A DNA stretch of 64,000 bases from NCBI GenBank assembly GCA_030512335.1, contig JAULSU010000004.1:1240001-1304000 (forward strand), given 5' to 3'. Positions 44,422 to 57,170 of the stretch are shown here, piece after piece (position 1 is the first letter of the stretch; each line of letters starts with the position of its first letter). The position numbers were made by a program, and so were the translations under genes. The DNA is from Immersiella caudata (taxonomy: Eukaryota > Ascomycota > Sordariomycetes > Sordariales > Lasiosphaeriaceae). A model generated the notes under the pieces. That model ran no database searches, was not told where the DNA came from, and saw only the letters and a program-made list of their open reading frames with translations.

Positions 44422-47143
44422 CGGCGCCTCGGGACCCTGATGAATGGTCGAACAGAGCGAATAAGCACTGCAGAGGCTTCGGGTGGCTACTCCCCGCCCC
44501 TTGGCTGCCATTCCCAGTCTTGACTCTCTGGATCAACTGGTTGGTGTTGTCGCCCTGTGTCCAAGTATCGGAGCTTGCTGTATGCAGCCCCCGCTAGAAG
44601 TAGAAAGTGCTGCAGCTGCAGGGGGGAGTTGTCCTGTCTCTCAACTTTCCTTCCTTTGCCCTCGGGTGATCGGCAGCAGTCGAACCATCGCGGCGTTTCA
44701 TATCGTTCAGAAAGTTGCGGTGCCGGAACAGCATCGCCGCACACGCGACCACTGGCATGTCACCGCAGCTGGGGAGCTGTGGAAATGGCAGCCACAAGAA
44801 GCGAGACAGAGTCGAGATTCCATCAGTTGTTACTTGGTCGTCCACTGCAGAAGGTGACCAAGGAGTTTAGGGAACGCGAGAGCGAGACAACACATCAAGC
44901 CTGAGACCAAATCCCGGCGACAGGAAAAGGGCTAGTTCGGGTCTTACCTGGCGTCATAATACCAGGATGTCTCAGTCAGTAGCACAATTCGAAGCTCTGA
45001 AGGTTGCCTTACACACGCCCGCCTTATCTTGCCATGCCATCCACCATTCTCTTTACACCGACGCAAGGGACTCTGTAAAGGTTCCACAACTTCTTCACTC
45101 GGACCACACACCACGCCATCAACATGCATCTTGGTGCTAGCCAGCCCTTACCCGGCGTAGGTTACTCGGCGTGGTGAAGCAGGTAGTTATCGCGATACCG
45201 CCCCTTCGCCACACAGGGAAACCCCTACTTTCCTCTCCCCCTTGGCCGCCCTTGTTGCACGCCGTGGCAGCGCCGAAAATTGTCGGCTGCGTCGGTGTCG
45301 ATGCAAACGAAAGAGCAAAAGGCAAAGCGCTAAAAAGAAGGCAACCTGCTGTGCGACGATGAGGAGCAGATTTAATGGCTGCCAAGCTGGTCTACCCTTG
45401 GGAAATAGGCTACTACGAGCACAGCAGACGCCACACCCCCTGCACCAAAGGTTTAATATACTTCAGCAGAATCACAGCTGGTGTCAATGTTGTTTGTGTC
45501 CCTGTCAATTATCACATCATCATATCGCCATTTTCAGGGTTCACGCGCACAGGGGGCGATCTGGCCGCCTCCCCGACATAGCTGCTGCGCTTGTGTCTCC
45601 AATCTTGTCAAAACACACACACATACCTGTTGATAATGGGATGTGGGATATCAGTGCAAATGAGATTGAGGAAAAGGGGGTGACCGCCGATACTGGAACA
45701 GAGCCGGAAAGCGACCGAGCAACCAACAATCGCCACTCCAGCCTTACATTGCAAAAAAAAAAATTTTAAAAAATTATAGATCGGCCTGCGTCGGAAAGCT
45801 GCGGCACAACCCGTCAACACACCCCCTCGCGGGGAGTTAGATTGAAAGGCGGAAAGGAGGAAGCGCTATGGGAAGGTAAAGACGAGTAGGTACCTGTCAC
45901 ACAAGATCCGGTGCCAGGTTCCAGACGGCAATTTAGCAACTTGACTCGGGAACCCCTGGATGCCTTTCGCTTTTGCACATCGCACACGAGCCTACTACGG
46001 AGTGTTGGATTGCACGTGTCTGGAACGACGTAGCATGCGGAGAATGTGGGTAGGGAAGGGTAACTTGACGTTGGGATACATGTACCTTTTTCCATGTGTG
46101 CTCTGTGCTGCAGCAGACAAGGCAACCGTTTCTGTTTCTGCTCTGTTTCTGTTTTTGCGTGTTCTTCCGGAGTTGGCCGGATGATGCTCTCGCTGTCTTT
46201 TGACCTGTGTCTTGATGCATAGTTCTCGGGGCGTCGTCACCTCTAGGCCACAGCAGGGCGAGTCTTGCTTACATGCCATGGTGGTGCCCGTCGGTACCAT
46301 GACATGCCATGTACAGTACAAATGTATTACACAGACCGGCTCTGACCAGGTGCCAACAAAGACCCTTCCATTCTCGCTTCTGGAAAAGAAACCTATCACT
46401 TCTCTGTTTTCCCCCAATCCCTATTCCTTGTTTTACTTTAGCACCCGTTTAAACCCTTCTAGCCTCTCGTCAGATTTAAGATTACATACGCACATCCAGC
46501 CTCATCACGGGACTTACCAACCTATCAACAAAAGGACGCCTGCAAGCAAGCTGCCCTGTCATCCATCCGTGCCGGGTAACCCGGGAATTAGGCATTAGCT
46601 TCGGCAGAGAGAGATACCTGCCGGTCTGAAGCTCAAAGTCGGATGTAACTAGCAACTTCGGCTCGACGCAACAATCTCTACCCGTACGCGGCTGCAGAAT
46701 ATACGAAAAGCACGCCCTGGAAATTTACATGTATCATGCAAAAGCAAAGTAATCTTTTATTATTCCTCCTCCCATCGCAGAATCTCAAGTACCTCGTCTG
46801 AAGATGCCCCGAGGTCAGGCAACACAAACATTCCCAGCCTCATGTTGCAGAAGAACGGACGCCTCGGTCTTACATCCACAGACCGCCACTTCCACTTGCA
46901 ATCCTCATCCAGAGCAATACCAGCCGAGCACCCGAACCACAGCCGCAGCGTGCCTGTGCACTAGGACTTGGCCGCCTTATTCCCACTCTTTCTAAGGATA
47001 CACAAAAAAAAAATGACATCTGATATAAACCTCCCAGGTTGCACGCAAAACACGCCATATGTATTGATGAGCAGGGCCATGCACCGCAAAAATAAAGTAC
47101 CTAACTTGCCTTCTTCCCTTGCCTCGCCTTGCATTTGACGCAC

Positions 47144-47163
47144 GTACGTATATATGTACGTAC
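47144..47163. repeat. Inverted repeat GTACGTA / TACGTAC
   Basis: Seven-base arms at 47144-47150 and 47157-47163 surround a 6-base loop in a purine-pyrimidine alternating stretch. Such DNA can extrude or adopt unusual helices, but no function is evident. Confidence 0.75.
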
Positions 47164-47498
47164 ATGTAATGCAACGCAGGTTCAATCCATACGGTACCTA
47201 GCTAGCGCCAAGGCGCAGTTAATGCCCCTATGTATGTATCCGTCGGTAAACAAGGGGTGTAAGCTGGCACATGCCGTTGGATGTCGTCGAGACAAGGCAC
47301 TTAGGCACGCCTGTCGAGACCTCTCAGAGGCCAAAACACCACACATACTATTTCGCATCTAGGGATTGACGGCATGCTCCGAGGGTAGCGAGTGGGATTT
47401 CCATGTAGTAAACACAGCGGTGGAGGCAGCGAACGCTATCATCTCGGGCATGTGAAGTGGGCAGTGTCTGAATCCCCAACAGGGAAAATGATAACTAC

Positions 47499-47604
47499 TA
47501 CCTTAGGTACCTACTATTGGTAATGGACTCTCTCCTCTGATGGTCACCCCACACAGATTCAACGTGCACTGCGCTGAGTGAGTCCCCGTCCCTACCTAGG
47601 TACC
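47499..47604. repeat. TACCTAGGTA-type palindromes, dispersed
   Basis: A perfect 10-nt palindrome TACCTAGGTA is at 47593-47602, and a one-base variant TACCTTAGGTA is at 47499-47509. Related GTAGGTACC and GGTACCTAG words occur near 45887 and 47194. I know such words as common in Sordariomycete intergenic DNA; their role is unknown to me. Confidence 0.7.
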
Positions 47605-48369
47605 TCACGCCTCACCTTTTATCCACCGCTCCTTCTCACTCCAAATGACGCCAGAATCTCATCCCGAGTAGACACCCTAGCATCAACCCCTTAGCTTCTG
47701 ACAAAATCAGAACCCCTCACAGGCACGACAGCAGGTCCAATAAGTACCTTACCTTACTCTAACCCGGACCAGGGGCAGCATCTGCGGTACCACCAACGCC
47801 ATCCCAACATCACCCACCGAGCCTCACACATGACCTTAAGCCTGACAACGCGCCTGCCTCTCCCCCGCCCAACACATGCAACCAAATTGCACCTGCCCCA
47901 GCTGACAAAAGGATTGCAACCTCAGCATGCAAAGATCCCGAACAACTACCACCCACTCTATCACATATCGTCTCTTTACCATCCTCCCAAACGGGACGCC
48001 GAGCCTCCCGGAAAGTGAGGACATCCACCCAAAAGGGGAAGCACGGATGAAATGCTGACCCCCACGAAATCCCTTTCGCTAGTGCCTGCCCATGCCCCCC
48101 AGCCGACAGCGTGCGAGGAAGCAATACGGCAGTGATCACCGAACCGCTTGTTTGCAAGGTGCGGTTGAGCATGGGGTTGCATCAGGGATGAGGACGAGGC
48201 GGGAAAAGTGATGTGTCGAAGGCGGGCAAACTTCGGCCGGTTACACCACATGTTGTCGATAATTTGCGCCGTTATCGCGATATTATATAGCATAGTATGT
48301 CTTGGAGACAGCGTGGGCGTATATTCTGCGCGGCATAGCCTGGTGTGTTTTCAGTGACCCGTAAGCTTC

Positions 48370-51300
48370 TCAAGCACACCTAGGGAGCAGATGGCAGATA
48401 ACGGTACCGTGGGCAAGGATGACGCCTGCTGCATGCGCGCGCAGCAAGGCAACTAGGCACACCATCTCCCGTTTTATCCCCAACAGCCGAAACAAGCCAC
48501 ACGCTGATATGTGCCGTTGATCGCCGTTGATCGCCCTTGAATGGGTGCATCGTGAGCCGACCCCCGACGCCCTGACGCCCCGGCCCCCAGAGTCCGAAGC
48601 TGCTGGGCCCAGGACCTCAGTTGCTGCCTGGCTCTTGCCAGTGAGACGGGTACGCATCCCGCATGAAGACGGGGGCGGTGACGGCCTTGGGTTGCATCCG
48701 AAGCGACACGCCGGCAGGCGGTCGGACTCAGCAACGGCCTTGTTGCGGCACAGAATCTCTACCGTCAGCAAATTCCAAGGCCGGTGCGGGGCCGAGTGCG
48801 GAGACTGGAAAATGTGGGGCCCACTACCGCCGTGTCCGGCCGCCGAAGTTACCACTGGTGGCTGGGGCGGGTCCCCCCTGATGATTGTTTTGGCAGGGGG
48901 TTTGATCCGATGAGAGACGCAAGGGGTAAACCCGGAAGCGGAGCTCTGAACGTCCAACGTCGGTCTCCAGAAAACCCCGAGGGGTTTGTGATATTTTTGC
49001 AAGCATTGCCTGCGCATCTTGCCTGGCGTGTCTCGGCTTTAGAAAACGGGAGCCTGCTTCGGGGCGGACTCCATGTATCGTTGCAGGCGACGGTCGAGTC
49101 TCGGTTGCTTCCGAGGGGGTAAGGTGAGAACTGCAGGTTCCTGGGAAAAAAAAACACCACCACTGTGGTAGCCTCGTGTACAATCCTTTGTAGCGACCTC
49201 CCTTTGTCTGATGCTTCAGCATATCCGAGGCACCATGGCCAAAAGGGCCAGAATGCGGGGAGACGAATGAGCACGCGCTTTCTGACGTGGCTGCGGAGAC
49301 GAGCGCCTGGACAGGCTATGCTGTTGGCGCCACCAAGTTGTAAGACTCTCCTAAGCCCGTTGTAGCGAACATCGCAGCCAGCTCCGTTTGTATTGCTGCA
49401 CTTCTCCATGATCTCTCAGGTGCTGTGCCAAGTCTGCGCAGCGCGCGCCGAAGCGTCCACCGACGATGAAAGCACCTTCTGTTGCGTCTGCGGCACGGAC
49501 GGGAGGGGAAAAGTACCCGCTACAGTACGATACTGTCACCAACACTGGTCTCGTCTGCTGCGTTCCTCCGGCGTTTCGCGGCGGGAATGTGTGGATTTGC
49601 AGGGACCGAAGAGCCTGCAGTGCTGGGGACAGGTAATTCTCCCGGCGTCGCGCTGTCGATGCCTGCCGCGACAGAGGCGACGCGGCGCAGAGTGGCTTCG
49701 TGCTACGCGAGGAGTGATAGATCACATTTAGGATTTGCGGGCTGGCGCGGCGGGCTGACCAGCTTGAGGCTGAAGCTTCGTATTGGAACCAGACTCCAAC
49801 GAGGAGAAAGCGGGAAGCCGTGGGGTGAGATGGGGCGACACCTCATGAACCAGGTCTCATGTGATAGCCCACGGGACACGCTTACCCGCATCCTTTTGCT
49901 GGCCACGCCGTGAGATTCTAGCCAGAAGCTCCAATAACCCGACGCCGTGTTGTCTCACCTCTCCCATTGCCCCTCCCCGAGACGATGCAGCGCCCTGCTG
50001 TTCTCGCCGATCTGTCAGGTAACACACGCTGAGACCGGGCATGCAATGATTGGGGTCTGTAAGTGCGGTGAAGACTGGCAGCAGATTGCAGTGCATTCGG
50101 TAGCACCTCACCGAGATGTTTCCCCTCCTTCATTACCAGCGAAAAGTCCCCCAGAACGAGGAGGGACCCGCCTGCGTGTTTCGCTTATACAGCGCGCCGC
50201 TGACCCCAGGTTTGATAGGCGAGGCCGTACTCTGGCTTGTGGCCAACGCGGGGTTGGAGGGGTCAGCAGCAGGAGAACAGCCCCAGATGTGTCGATGTTT
50301 GTCCACGACGACAGCCCAAGACGCTCGGCTTGATGACACCACGCTGCGTCTTTCTGCAGGGAGCCGAAACGGTGACTGAGCGGAAAAAGACAAGCCAGCG
50401 AACAACACCGAGCCAAGACGATGGCAAGTGAGGATCTGCCCTCTCGCCGTGAGGCCCGGGCCAGTACCTGCCGTCTGACCACCAATCCAGTTCAACTCCT
50501 GCACTCGCGGCAGGTTGCTGTCTGGCAGGGCTCATGTACCTTACGCTGTTGGGGCGCACCCTGATGGGCATCTCAATCCATGTGGGCATCCGCCAATCTG
50601 CCAATGGAAGCAGAGAGTTGGTTCCTCGCTGGGGAGTGAGGAAGCGGCGGATGGCAGAAAATCAGCAGTGGTCGTGATTTGCAGCGTGACTGCAAATCCC
50701 CCATCAGATGAGGTGCGAGGATGCACGCAGGCCTTGAGGGGGGCATGTGCCAGAGTCGCGCGCAATCAATTGGTGCGCACACAGTAAGGTAATGGAAAGA
50801 ATGGCAGCGAGCGGTGCAGGGGCTGCTCCTCATGGGCAACTCAGACACCTCGACGAGTCCCCCGTCGCGGGCCGACCGCTGGCGAAAGCGCACCAGCCGA
50901 AGGCTAATGTTGACCTCTCGCTGGCGCTTGATCTGCAGGCGTCCTGTGCAGCGCCGAAAGAAGGTAAAGAAACGTCTTGTCTCGATGGGAGAACTTATTC
51001 TGTATGTCATCTAGTCCACGCGGTACGCCAGCCCCAGGGTATTGTGCTTGAGAATTGGCTTACTGATGCGGACGCAGGGAATATGTAGGCAGCCTAAACC
51101 ACTGGGCGGCGAGACAAAGTAAGGGAAGCTCCTCCGAAGGTGTGAGGCCCCAGGTGGTTAAGGAGGATGTTGCATCTGCAGCGCAACTGGAAGCTCAGCT
51201 GTCGCTCTGTGTGCTGTCCGCAAGTCGCATGTTGCCGCCGCCCTCCACCACGGAGAAACGAGATTCGTGATGGCCTCGAAAGTCCCTCGCGCAACGCGGG

Positions 51301-54300
51301 GAAGTTGAACGAGCGAGTGTTCGCCTATCCGCCGGGCCCAATCAAAGCCCGTGCAGATCCTGCACCCTGAGCAATCAATCAACGTGGAACTGGGGAAGCT
51401 GTCGGGACCAGTTGTGTTGTCCTGGTGGTTTGGGATTTGGCGGAGAAGAAACAGGCGCAGGGGGGCAAGCGAAGCTCAGCACTGTACAGCGTGTTCCAAG
51501 GTAATTTTTGCAACTAGCCGACTTAGCAAAGGCAAAATCTGTAACATCTAGAACGCCTCCTGCTGGGAGTTTAACCAGTTGTTACAGGGCCTTTTCACAG
51601 CCAGAACGAAACGCATTGAATAGCTTGCCAGGACACTTGGATGTTCTCCCAGGATTGGGGGTACGTACCACAGTTGCAAAAATTACCGTGGTGTATGGAC
51701 AGACCGCGATGCCCCAAATAGGGCATATCCGTCAGGGGGTTTATGGCGTTCAGATCTGCAGGCAGCAGCAGCATCCAGCGATAGATAGGCCCAATGGACA
51801 GCTTGATTTCAAATGAGCCAATATCGCATGGTGCGTTCCCTCGCTTGTTGGGCGGTGGATTGTGCAATGGAGGGACTGCAGCTGCGCGTTGCTGGTTGAT
51901 TGCATGTTGTGTTCTCCGTGGCTGGGTCTGGGCCCAAGAGACGCCGCCCTTGATGTCTGTGAGGCTTGCAGCAAGCGTCGGGGCGAAAACCGGACGATAG
52001 CGATTACTGGGACGCATAAAGGGTCGGTGGATGTAGTTCCCATACTGCTCGGAGATGACCAAACTGCCGAGGCTGAAAGATACAAAACAAGCGAAAGTAA
52101 GTACTTTGTAAATGGCGAGTGAATTGGAGGCCCACGTCGAAGAAACGGGATCCAATGTCATCAGAGTCGCACCATGCCGAACATCCGGCACTTTGCGCTG
52201 CCGTGACATTCTGGAGACGGACCCGAGCGCCGGCTGGGGCGCCCCTTCCCAGCGCAAGGGATTGAACCAGGTTCAGCCCACGTGTGTCTACGTCATTTAG
52301 CCCCACTTCGTGGTGGACGGTGAAAGTCTGCTTGCAGGGAGGGAGAGTGGAGCCCCGCCAGGGGAGTACATAGAAATCTTCTAGAAAAGAAGCGGGTAGC
52401 AAGACTCTGTGTCTAACGCGTGAGGGGAAGGTGTTCTCGCCCCGCCGCAGGTATTCGCTTGCGAAAAATATGCAAAGAGATGTTGCGCGACATCCATCTT
52501 CTCTGATTCCTTCCGTCAGACCCAGGACACCATGCCGCACTCTGCCCACCAAACCCCTCCGCTTGGGAAGCTCGGCTTTATTTTCCGTGGTGGGCCATTG
52601 GCTGTTTTGGCTGTACACGTCGTTCTGACCATCCGGGATACGCGGTGCGCGTCCACGTATTGCGAGGAGCATACCCCGTACAGAGTGGCACTGGAAGGCC
52701 GCTGCTAGAGTGAGGCATCCCGCACTTGAATGGGGCAGCAACGCGGGTTTTCTGCCATCATCGATTCTCGTCTTCCACCACATTGCTGCGCGTAATAAAT
52801 CCAGGATTCGGCAGCACCGTCGGTGAGTCGGGCCCCATCCCGGGGTCCGCCCAATGAACAGACGAATGGCCACGTCGTCGGCTGAGAAACAACACCAGCT
52901 CTCCTGGCGCAGCCAAGACACACCGGGCACACAGCGTTGGTCCTTCATACTGTTTATCCCCTTGGCAAGAGTATCTCCGACAAGCCAGGGACAGTCCCTG
53001 TGTTCGTCGTTTTGTCGTTCATGGTCCTGATCCCCGTGTTGCCCATGCCGAGGATCCCCCTAACCCCAGCGTTGATGCAAGTCGAAATGATGTGCAGTAG
53101 GCCCAAGCGTCAGAACCTTGGGGGCGCCGCCGCGCTGACACCATTTCACCCTGCGTCTTTGTCCGGGAAGCTGCAGCAGGCTGCTTTGAGTCTCTCCGAT
53201 GCGCTGTCCATGCCCACGATATGGGAAGACCTGGCTCGGGCCAGCATTATCTCAACAAACTATAGCCCATATCGCCACGCGCCGTTGTGTTCTGTCCGGC
53301 GCTCGCTCGGCGGCGTTTCGGCCTGTACGGGGGGCATCAAAAGGCCGTTCAGGGGCTTTGGTGATCCATTGTGTTGAGACAGTGGGCAGTCGGGATTGCC
53401 CTGTAAAAGCTCAAGAAAACTATCACTTGCGACTGCCCTCTCCTGTAGTAAGTTCCGGTACCCCGTAGTCCTTTCACTCTTCTCAGACCTCTTGCCGGAT
53501 CCAGCGCTTTGCAGGAGACACCTGCTCTCGCTGCGGGGACAACCTGGCAGGTAAGCCTGGGCATTTGCCGGGCAATGGGCATGCCAGACGTGTAATATAA
53601 TGGGCTGGGGCGCTAGGTCGCACCATGAACGCCAGTGAGGGTTGAGTGCGTGGTTTCGTTTGTGGTTGTGTTGGGGTGTCAAATGCAACCACCCCCTATC
53701 ACTCGGGGCGCCGTGAGCGAGCCGATTACGGTTGATCATGCATTGGCGAAGCACTCGCGGGCAGGCACGAGGTCGCGGAGAAGCAAACTGCGGGACTGCC
53801 TGCAGGACATACAGTAAGTCAGTTGTCGAGAGGTTGCGTTGCAGGCCTGCGATCGGGCTGAACAAGAGCATCCGGAACTGCGATGCTGTTCCGCGGCAGG
53901 GATCGCCCGAAGAGCCCAGCAAAACCATCACACCCACGCACCTCGATTCCGTTATGCCCGCCACCAGACTCGCTGATAAAGTTGCTTGCATGGCCATAAT
54001 GCAGCACAAGGCTGGCTGATCACTCAATCACGGAACTAGAACTTGTTTCCGCGAGAACGAAGGGGCATAAATGGCCTGTCAGTGCCGCCAGTATCGCTCG
54101 TCTGCGCAACTGCATGCAGAAGGCTGCAGAAGAGCTTCAAAAGCCGCACGCAGCGGCCCCTCCCGTCCAAGGCGGCCTAGCCTGATATGGTGTGGTGATG
54201 GCGAGCGCTGGTACTGGTTCGTGCGTAGCACCACACAGTACAACACTTTGAGCTGAGGCCGGGAGAACCGGCCCGGACCAGACAAGTTTTCTTTCTGGGC

Positions 54301-57170
54301 TAATGCCTCCCCACGCGAGGGGCGGGACAATGTAAGCAGCGTTGAGAAGCATCGACGTTGAGCTAGAGGGACAGCGCTCCTATAAGTCAGAGACCGTCGG
54401 ACAGTGTTGACTCACTCTGTCGGTGAGGAAAGCATTGGCACTTGGAAGTCCCTGATCGGCGGTGTTTCCCGGTTCTTACAGTGGAGTAGGAGACGGTGAG
54501 AAGCACGAGGAGTCCCCATTCGCGCTACCGTCACACCGACTGTCATTGTAAAATATTTGGCTGGTCAGGGACTGATTTTGCCTCCTCGGCTCACAATGTC
54601 GGTCTGGGAGCCAAGACGATAATCTGTCGTCCGCCCTTACTAGGAAGCTCTCAAATCGGTGGTCGGTTTTTCCAGCTGAGGGTGTCTGCTGCCCTGAGCT
54701 GAACCCCTGCTGTACCCGCCCAGCGGTGTTTGTGCGAGGCGTCTGTGGCGTCCCACTGTATCGGGTAGTGAAGCAGACGCTGCCCGACAAGCCACATGCC
54801 CAAGTGGAGGTGTGTTGTTGGCGGTTAGGAGAGCTTTCCCCATCTCGTCACACAGATCGTTCCGTGCCAGAGCGCTGTCATCAGGCCGGCCTATCCGCGG
54901 GCGGTCCGGGGGCCAAGCTGTTGAACGTGGCAGAGGACGTCATTCTCAAGGAGCGTGGGGTCGGTGACACAGGGGTCTGCCAGGATGCGAAACAACCAAC
55001 CCTCCAGGAAACGGCGCGTAAGAAAACAATCGCGAACAAGCCCTGACCAGGAGAACGGCCATCGCCAGCCAGCCGCCAACGGCGGATTTCTCAACACCTG
55101 CACAAGGTGATGAGCAGGCTCATCGTATCGAACAATACGAGGACGCGTTCCATGTATTTCGTTAATGACACCAGGGGATATTTATCGGGGCTTGCGATCC
55201 CCTGCGCAGTTTGACATTGGCACGCCTTCTTAAAATAGGAAGGTGCGCGGAGGGTCGTCCCAGTGCTGTCTCCGTCATCGTCAACGCTGTCGCTCACCTG
55301 CGCGAGTCCTCTTCCTTGATGTTGAACCGGGCCGGCTCCCTGCATGGAACGGATATTCGGTATTTCAGATATTCTGCACGCGAGCAGGCAACAGGATATG
55401 GTACCTGTGATGCTGCACGTGGTTGAACCTATGACTGAGTGGCCACCGCCTTGGCGCTCCTGTGCGAGGGCGCAGGACGAAGAAGGCAAGCGTGATAGAA
55501 GGCGTCCAGAACTTTGGCACAGTTTCGTGCATGGCGAAAGCGACACAGGAGAGGAGATCTTGTGCTGCTCGAGCCTAGGAGCCCACATGTACTGTTCGTG
55601 GCAGAGGATTGATCATGCATGCCAATCGCAATCGCGCAGCAAGTGTGTTGTGCTTGGATGCCGTCTTTCCTGTCTATCACGCCATTTGCACTACACGCCA
55701 GGGCGGACCGTGTTGTCTGGCCGCAATGTGGCAGAGCGGTGTGATATCGTCGCCTGCGGTCTGGAGGGGCGCTCGCAGTCTCCGTCTCAGGTAGGAGGGG
55801 TGTACCGTATTTGGTCACACTTTGCTGCTACCCACCACTGCAAACGGCGCTCTCTGGTGTAGACAAAACGGCGAGGTAGACGACCGGCTTGCTAGAAACA
55901 GGCTTTCCGAGGCCATGCGAGCATGAGTGAAAAGCAGCGCACAATATCGGCGTCGGAATCCAGCCCTAGGGTTGGGTTGGGTTGGTTGCAGGAACAGAGT
56001 TGGTGGCCCAAACAACGACAACGCCTTGATCTACCGGGGTTCCGTAGACGCTTGATATTTTCGTCCTCGTGACGCGTTTTAGCGACCCATGTAAATGCCG
56101 AGCCCATGTCGCCCAGGCACTGATGGCATTCCGACCCAGGAGACCCACAGGGTACGGAGACTGGAAGAATCGACAGGCCCAATCAAAGCGCTGTTTTTGG
56201 TGACATCGTCCCATTTCCTCCCGCCAGCAACCTCCGAGCTTCGAGTTTTGACGGATTCGAATTTGCTTGATCCCGCTCGTATCGCGGCCCTAACCCCTCA
56301 GAGTCTGAAACGCCTGGGACCTCGTGGGCACCGTCGATCGGTGGGCGGAGGATCTCCGCACTGATCCTCACCAGCCCGATCACCCTTGGCTAGCTATCGT
56401 GCCCCATCTGGCGGGCGCGGCATCCAACACCAGTGACAACCCCGGCTCTCCCCTTATCGGCCAGCGGGAGGGAGCGCGGCGGATTTCGGTCCTGCTCCAG
56501 CCAACATACGGCGCCAGGACGGCTAGCCGTGAGCTACTGCACGCAAAAAGTCAGCAGCTTCGCGGGTTTTGTGTCAAAGATAGGGTTGGTGCGATACCGT
56601 CATGAAGTTTGTCGTTGGTGTTACGCTGCGCGAAGGCTTTCAGGGTCTTGGCGTATGGCAAATGAGGCGTCCTGTAACCTCATGAGAGTCTGGCCGAAGT
56701 TCTCAATGGACGAATTGGTTGCCCCCTGACACCCCCTTGCCGAAGGATGTCATCATCACTGATGGCGGTTCTGCTATAATTCGATGAGATCGCGGACGTC
56801 TAATTCATGACTATGCCGTAACGTGGTCTCCCTTTAGGTACTTGGTAGGTAGGCGCTCAGTTGATGAGTCCAGTGATCAACCCCATGAACAGCTCCTAGA
56901 TTCCGATGCCAAGATCATGAATGAATCCTGGGCCACAAGGAATACTCGGCTGGGTGCTGTGATGATAAGCCGCACATGTGTTGCGCAGGAGCCACGCACA
57001 CTCGCATTTGGTGAGCCGAGATGCCGGGCTCACTCTGACCTGCTGGAGCCAAGAGGGCAGCAAGGAGTGGCGGCAGAAGTGCGTTGCATCCCAACAGCAG
57101 GGACCGGGCGTCTGCGCCTCAGCAGTAGGCAGCTGGTAGTTGGTAATTGGTTTACGGGCGCTTATTTTAG
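48370..57170. other. Gene desert, central part
   Basis: No supported gene in about 8.8 kb of fairly even, GC-richer DNA. It lacks the AT enrichment that heavy repeat-induced point mutation would leave. The longest open frames are 52004-52948 (minus, 314 codons) and 53260-54027 (minus, 255 codons). Both are rich in Cys, Trp, Arg and His, show no domain I recognise, and have overlapping frames on the other strand. GGGTTG repeats occur at 55969-55987. Confidence 0.5.
55969..55987. repeat. Short GGGTTG array
   Basis: Three tandem GGGTTG units and a partial fourth. They resemble but do not match the fungal telomere unit TTAGGG. One position, not near a window edge. Confidence 0.85.

Larger units (their letters stand above)
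44422..48369. other. Gene desert, left part
   Basis: No supported gene in about 3.9 kb. The part nearest ZW10 must hold its 3' end. From about 45.7 to 47.8 kb the DNA is AT-richer, with an A11-T4-A6 tract at 45753-45773, an A10 run at 47004-47013, a GTACGTA hairpin at 47144-47163 and several TACCTAGGTA-type palindromes. All open frames are short and mutually overlapping. Confidence 0.55.

Noticed and set aside
47179..47191. GGTTCAATCC word resembling a tRNA B-box
   Set aside because: The flanking bases cannot form a T-stem and there is no A-box or acceptor stem upstream. I found no tRNA in the window.
48370..49017. 215-codon minus-strand frame in the desert
   Set aside because: It overlaps several plus-strand frames and has low-complexity Pro/Ser/Arg content; no family resemblance.
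49393..49731. Zinc-finger-like spacing of Cys residues (CQVC, CCVCG, CHQH) in a plus-strand frame
   Set aside because: The Cys pairs come from GC-rich tgc/tgt words; there is no full known finger, no splice-supported extension and no ortholog-like sequence. Other frames here look equally open.
53260..54027. 255-codon minus-strand frame in the desert
   Set aside because: Overlapping plus-strand frames, random-looking composition and no domain. Kept only as part of the desert description.
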